From: Bog-473 sp963828505
GTDB lineage: Bacteria; Actinomycetota; Acidimicrobiia; Acidimicrobiales; RAAP-2
Direction of reading: 5' to 3'
DNA: 64,000 bases
NCBI GenBank assembly: GCA_963828505.1
Contig: CAWHFM010000015.1
Coordinates: 62,001 to 126,000, forward strand
Of the stretch, positions 60,081 to 64,000 are shown piece after piece. The notes beneath the pieces were generated by a model, which worked only from the letters and a program-made list of their open reading frames with translations, was not told where the DNA came from and made no database searches. How positions within the stretch are numbered: position 1 is the first letter of the stretch; each line of letters opens with the position of its first letter. Both the position numbers and the translations under genes were made by a program.

Positions 60081-61049
60081 CTACGCGTTGCCGATGTGGT
60101 CGGCGGGGACCGTGCCCAGGCGGCCCGCCTCGAAGTCCTCGAAGGCCTGCACGATTTCCGCCCGCGTGTTCATGACGAAGGGGCCGTGGGCGTACACGGG
60201 CTCGCCGATGGGACGGCCACCAAGGATGAGCACGTCGAGCGCCCGGTGTCGCGATTCCTGGGTTGCGTCGGCGCGCACCGCCAACGCCTCGCCGGGGCCG
60301 TGGACGATCAGCTGGCCGGTGTGGACCGGCCGGGCGTCTCCGCCGACCGTCCCGGCGCCCGAGAGCACGTAGAGGAGCGCGTTGAAGTCGCGCGGCCACG
60401 GCAGCACGAGCTCGGCTCCGGGCCCGATGCTGGCGTGGACCATGGAGATCGGTGTGTGCGTGGCTCCCGGGCCCCGGTGCCCGGCCACGTCGCCGGCGAT
60501 CACGCGGACCAAGGCGCCGCCGTCGGGCGAGGTCAGGAGCACGATGTTGCCCGCATCGAGGTTCTGATAGCGCGGGTCGATCAACTTGTCCGCTGCCGGC
60601 AGGTTCACCCAGAGCTGCGTCCCGTGGAAGAGGCCACCGCTCGCGATGAGCTGGTCGGGCGGGCGCTCGATGTGCAGGATGCCCGAGCCCGCCGTCATCC
60701 ACTGGGTCGACCCGTCGGTGATGAGGCCGCCACCGCCGATGGAGTCCTGGTGCTGAAACGTGCCGTCGATCATGTAGGTCACTGTCTCGAAGCCGCGGTG
60801 GGGGTGCCACGGTGTGCCCTTGGGCTCACCGGGCGCGTACTCGACCTCGCCCATCTGATCCATGTGCACGAACGGGTCCAGGTCGGAGAGGGACACGCCG
60901 GCAAAGGCGCGTCGGACCGGGAACCCCTCACCCTCGAAGCCCGAGGGGGCATCGGTGACGGAAGCGATAGGGCGGACGGCCGCGGCCTGCTCGGCCGTGG
61001 TCTCGATCCTGGGCAGGGCCAGGGTGTCCGGAACGGTCACAGCGGGCAT
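60081..61049 (-). CDS. Pirin family protein
   Basis: Pirins are cupin-fold iron proteins, some of which degrade quercetin or act as redox regulators. The 322-residue product has DLDPFVHMDQMGEVEYAPG, GTPWHPHRGFETVTYMIDG and FQHQDSIGGGGLITDGSTQW, followed by TAGSGILHIERP. These give the HxH and further metal ligands. The C-terminal domain is the second cupin (VLILGGRPIGEPVYAHGPFV). ATG 61049 is preferred because GAGGAGAGG lies upstream. It is 5 nt before the SDR gene. Confidence 0.93.
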   Translation of the reverse strand: MPAVTVPDTLALPRIETTAEQAAAVRPIASVTDAPSGFEGEGFPVRRAFAGVSLSDLDPFVHMDQMGEVEYAPGEPKGTPWHPHRGFETVTYMIDGTFQHQDSIGGGGLITDGSTQWMTAGSGILHIERPPDQLIASGGLFHGTQLWVNLPAADKLIDPRYQNLDAGNIVLLTSPDGGALVRVIAGDVAGHRGPGATHTPISMVHASIGPGAELVLPWPRDFNALLYVLSGAGTVGGDARPVHTGQLIVHGPGEALAVRADATQESRHRALDVLILGGRPIGEPVYAHGPFVMNTRAEIVQAFEDFEAGRLGTVPADHIGNA

Positions 61050-61136
61050 GGTGTCCTCTCCTCCAGTCGCGCCGTCATAGCGCGACACCCTTACAACGCG
61101 CCGGCGCGCTGTTCTGTTCCGCTCCTGTCCCGCCGC

Positions 61137-61997
61137 TCAAGAGGCGTCGAGGCGCGCCACCTGCTCGGCGCTGAGCTGAAGGTCCGCCGCCGCGGCGGAG
61201 GCCCGGGCCGACTCAGGCCGGCTGCTTCCGGGGATCGGGACGACGCGCGACCCCTTGGCCAGCATCCAGGCCAGGGTCACCTGTTGGGGCGAGGCACCGA
61301 CCTCGGCCGCCACCTGGGCGAAGGCCGAGTGGTCCTTCTGAATGCGATCCGCCCGGCCGATCCCTCCCAGCGGGCTCCAGGGGATGAACGCCACCCCGAT
61401 CTCCTCGCAGTGCTCCAGCTCTGGCTCGGAGGAGCGGAAGCGCGGCGAGAACTCGTTCTGCACGCTGGCCAGCCGGCCGTCCAGGACTCGCTGCGCCTCG
61501 TCGATCTGCGCGACGGTTGCGTTCGATACGCCGGCCATGAGGATCTTGCCCTCGTCGAGCAGCTCGGCCAGTGCGCCGACCGATTCGGCCCACGGCACCG
61601 AGGGATCGGGCCGGTGGTACTGGTACAGCCCGATCGCCTCTACGCCGAGCGCTTTGAGCGACGCTTCGCAGGCCTGCTTCACGTAGGCCGGGTCACCGTG
61701 AACCGTCCAGGTGCCGTCCCCTGGGCGGCGGTGGCCGCCCTTGGTGGCGACGAGCACGTCGTCCGTCGGTCCGCCGTAGGCCGCGAGCGCCTCGGCCACC
61801 AGCCTCTCCCCGTGCCCGTGTTCGTCGACGCTGAGCGAGTAGGCGTCCGCCGTGTCGATGATCGTCACGCCCGCGTCGAGCGAGGCGTGGATGGTGGCGA
61901 GGGCACGGGCACGGTCAGGTCTCCCTTCAATGGAGAGCGGCATCTCCCCCAGGCCGACGGCGCTCACCGTCCGCCCGCCGATCTGGCGGTGTTGCAT
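61137..61997 (-). CDS. Aldo/keto reductase
   Basis: This is a second AKR family oxidoreductase in the window, with 286 residues. It has the aspartate and tyrosine in TIIDTADAYSLSVDEHGHGE, the lysine in VLVATKGGHRRPGDG and the histidine in LYQYHRPDPSVP. The cofactor-binding end is VVPIPGSSRPESARAS. This is the pattern of bacterial AKRs of the IolS/YghZ-like branch. Substrate unknown. It lies 87 bp after the pirin start, on the same strand. Confidence 0.9.
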   Translation of the reverse strand: MQHRQIGGRTVSAVGLGEMPLSIEGRPDRARALATIHASLDAGVTIIDTADAYSLSVDEHGHGERLVAEALAAYGGPTDDVLVATKGGHRRPGDGTWTVHGDPAYVKQACEASLKALGVEAIGLYQYHRPDPSVPWAESVGALAELLDEGKILMAGVSNATVAQIDEAQRVLDGRLASVQNEFSPRFRSSEPELEHCEEIGVAFIPWSPLGGIGRADRIQKDHSAFAQVAAEVGASPQQVTLAWMLAKGSRVVPIPGSSRPESARASAAAADLQLSAEQVARLDAS

Positions 61998-62192
61998 GGC
62001 TCCTCCTCACACTGGTCGAGATCCTCGAGCGGGCTGAGGCCGACCTGCTTCGTCAGCATCCCGGCGACGTCTGAGACGATACCGCCGGCCGGCTCCGGCG
62101 AACACGGCCTCGAGCGTCACCGAGTCCGGGCTCACGGTCCGCGCCGCGATGGTCGCGGGCGGGGATGGTGGCGGGCGGACGATGGCGGCGGG

Positions 62193-62480
62193 TCACATGA
62201 CGACGTGAAATGCCACGCGATACACCATGGTGTCGTCCGCGATAGGTCCGGCGTGAGCCGCCCGGTGGCGCAGCTCTTCGAGGTCGGACTCACCGGACCG
62301 TCGTACGTCGGCATCCGAGATCGACGCGAAGGGCACGAGCTCGATCCGGTCGACTTCGATCGTCGCGGGCCCGACCCGATACCGCCCGCCAACCTTGACT
62401 CGTGGTCGCTTCCACAGCCGGAACGAGACGGTGATGCGGCCCGCGGCGACGTCGTTGCGCAGCTCTTCGCCGAACTCCAC
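62193..62480 (-). CDS. ASCH-domain protein, short
   Basis: The 95-residue product resembles ASCH-fold proteins, which are RNA-binding or nucleoside-acting. It has a pattern like GRITVSFRLWKRPRVKVGGRY with a downstream VDRIELVPFASISDADVRRS. The GTG start is at 62480. No conserved catalytic residue can be named. The 61998-62192 gap before it holds no gene that I could recognise. Confidence 0.6.
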   Translation of the reverse strand: MEFGEELRNDVAAGRITVSFRLWKRPRVKVGGRYRVGPATIEVDRIELVPFASISDADVRRSGESDLEELRHRAAHAGPIADDTMVYRVAFHVVM

Positions 62481-62606
62481 CGCCGCGAGGCTACGCGTCT
62501 CGGGACGGCCTCTCGCCTCCCGGTCTCATCGTTGGTGCGCGGCGAGATGCCTCCGAAGGGTGTTCTATTGCCTTCGCCTGCTCAGGAACTCCAGCGACCG
62601 TCGCGC

Positions 62607-63213
62607 TCACCCCGGCGGGTGGCGGCCGGCGCGTACAGCTTCCTCGACCAGTCCGATGAGCCAGGTGAGCGCGTCGCGGGCCTGCTGATGCGGCAACTGC
62701 CAATCGACGGTCATTCGCTCGAAGGAGCCGACGCTCCACAGGACGTCGAGAAGAGCAGCGACGGCCGCCGCCGTCGGCGCCGGCCACTCTGTCGTCCACG
62801 GTTCGAGTGCGTCGTGCAGCGCCTCGCGCTCGGCGCAGGAGAGCTTCCGTCATCGTCGGGTCCATCGGACGCTTCTCGAACGTGTACGAGGAGACGTGAT
62901 CGAAGATGCGCCCGGCCACGTCGCCGACATCTTCCAGCTGGAAGTTCGCCAGGTCGATTCCTGCGTCGCGCTCGAGGTCGCGCATGACGGCATCGCGAAG
63001 CCCGCGCTCGTCGGTGAAGTGGCGGTACACCGTGCGCTCGTTGACCTCCGCCTCCTGGGCCACGGCGCGGATGGTCAGGGATTGCCAGTCTCTGACCGAC
63101 GATTTGCGCAGAAGCTTCTTGGCTGCGCCGACGATCCGCTCGCGGGTCTCCACGGACTGGGCCCGCCGGGCCGGGCTGTTGTAGGCCCGAGATCCCCGCG
63201 GCTCGTCACTCAC
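62607..63213 (-). CDS. TetR family transcriptional regulator, frameshifted
   Basis: The N-terminal DNA-binding domain is clear: ETRERIVGAAKKLLRKSSVR, LTIRAVAQEAEVNERTVYRH, FTDERGLRDAV. At about 62837-62845, after MDPTMTEA, one extra base breaks the frame. Reading on one frame over gives SCAEREALHDALEPWTTEWP and VAALLDVLWSVGSFERM, then ARDALTWLIGLVEEAV to TGA at 62607. The result is a normal regulator of about 200 residues. The GTG start at 63213 was chosen because upstream residues look non-coding; TTG 63252 is possible. Its target is unknown. Confidence 0.82.
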
Positions 63214-63370
63214 CGGCGGAACCCGCGTGCGGCGAGGTGAAACTCGCGTCAACGTGGCGGAGCATCCGCCCGACGTCCGTCACCCCGGTGGTCATCGGGG
63301 GATTCCCCCTTCGCGAATTGATGTCAGAGTATGACGAACGGGTTTCGGCGTCGTCAAGCTCCTGGGCGTG

Positions 63371-64000
63371 TCACGCCCCGAGGCGCTGAAGGGCGTCCAG
63401 CGAGCCATGGTCCATGAATGCCGCGGCAAAACGCTCAATCAGGGCGCGGCAGACCTCTGGACTCTGGGCTCGATCGGAGCGGTGGGTGGCCAGCCAGACG
63501 GCGAGGCCGTACGGGTGGGACGAGGCGTACCTCATGCAGGTTTCTGCCTCCGAAGGCCGCTCCCCGGCGGCCACGGCCAACGCGTCTCGGTATGCCGCCA
63601 CGAGGTGGTGCTCGGAGGACCGCCGGTCCTCGACCGTCAGGGCGGACACCAGGAAGTAGGCGACATCTTGCGCCCAGCTTCCCCGCCGGCAGACCTGCCA
63701 GTCCAAGAATCCGACGCGGTTGCCGGGAAGCAGATAGGTGTTTCCGACGTGGGGATCGGCGTGCAGAAGGGTGAGGTGGCCCGTCCCGAAGGAGTCCATG
63801 GAGCGCAGCGAGGAGTCGACGAGGGTCTCCATGCTGAGGGCGCGCACCGCGTCCGGAAGCAGATCACGAGCCCGTTCGGCGCCGATGGGCACGCTCGACC
63901 GGAAGGAATCTGTCCATCCGGGTGTGGCTCGCCAGGTCTGCAGCCATCGGAGATCCGCCAGCTCGACGCTGTTCCAGTACAGGCTGTGGAGCGCCGCCAA
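63371..64000 (-). CDS. Phosphotransferase of the APH family, N-terminus beyond the right edge
   Basis: This is a kinase-like fold protein related to aminoglycoside phosphotransferases and acyl-CoA dehydrogenase-associated kinases. The catalytic Brenner motif is LTLLHADPHVGNTYLLPGNR and the metal site is GFLDWQVCRRGSWAQDVAYF. The C-terminal part contains YRDALAVAAGERPSEAETCM. The N-terminal nucleotide-binding lobe lies outside the window, so the gene is partial. Whether it acts on a drug or a cell metabolite cannot be told. Confidence 0.85.
   Translation of the reverse strand: MAALHSLYWNSVELADLRWLQTWRATPGWTDSFRSSVPIGAERARDLLPDAVRALSMETLVDSSLRSMDSFGTGHLTLLHADPHVGNTYLLPGNRVGFLDWQVCRRGSWAQDVAYFLVSALTVEDRRSSEHHLVAAYRDALAVAAGERPSEAETCMRYASSHPYGLAVWLATHRSDRAQSPEVCRALIERFAAAFMDHGSLDALQRLGA

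Noticed and set aside
60096..62987. Plus-strand open frame of 963 codons opposite pirin, aldo/keto reductase and tetR
   Set aside because: It is a shadow frame: the three minus-strand genes have clear family motifs.

Overview
The window is a GC-rich stretch of an actinobacterial chromosome around the replication origin. Gene order closely follows the mycobacterial origin segment: cca, DUF6049-type protein, murJ, trxB, trxA, cwlM, parB, parA, rsmG, jag, yidC, yidD, rnpA, rpmH, dnaA, dnaN, recF, DUF721, gyrB, gyrA, then crgA, trpG, pknB, pstP, fhaB and fhaA farther out. Several mycobacterial members are absent (sigM, rodA, pbpA, pknA) and other genes sit in their place. Together with the fatty-acid and detoxification genes this suggests a deep-branching actinobacterium such as a member of Acidimicrobiia. 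That placement is an inference from gene order, not from a search.

Layout. 1-9.7 kb: cca (cut by the left edge), a secreted DUF6049-like protein, the lipid II flippase MurJ, DegV, a small membrane protein, thioredoxin reductase, thioredoxin, a CwlM-like pseudo-amidase and ParB. 9.7-17.8 kb: ParA, a 1.2 kb stretch without a confident gene, a secreted repeat protein lying between two parS sites, then the minus-strand series rpmH-rnpA-yidD-yidC-jag-rsmG. 18-27.3 kb: dnaA, a probable oriC, dnaN, recF, a DUF721 gene, gyrB and gyrA. 27-46 kb: signal peptidase I and accessory metabolic genes (amidohydrolases, a double-domain dCTP deaminase, aldo/keto reductase, acyl-CoA synthetase, a CSLREA beta-helix protein, RNase D, a divergent two-component pair, an MFS carrier, a GH31 glucosidase). 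44.6-49.5 kb: a minus-strand oxidative cluster (P450, methyltransferase-AhpD fusion, OsmC, flavin monooxygenase). 50.4-56.5 kb: tRNA-Leu, FhaA, FhaB, PstP, PknB, TrpG/PabA and CrgA. 56.6-64 kb: thiolase, thioesterase, a ComF-like transferase, an SDR, pirin, aldo/keto reductase, ASCH protein, a TetR regulator and part of an APH-type kinase.

Themes. (1) The replication and segregation core (DnaA, oriC, ParA/ParB, three parS or parS-like sites) is next to the cell-wall control module (MurJ, CwlM, PknB, PstP, FhaA, FhaB, CrgA). (2) At least seven conserved reading frames are broken by a net one-base change, six of them +1, several in short G or C runs. Sequencing or assembly error is the simplest explanation. 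(3) Many genes have a TANNNT or CANNNT hexamer ending 6 to 9 nt before the start codon, the arrangement expected for leaderless mRNAs. (4) Three exported proteins carry threonine-rich tracts. I saw no CRISPR array, insertion sequence, prophage or rRNA gene.
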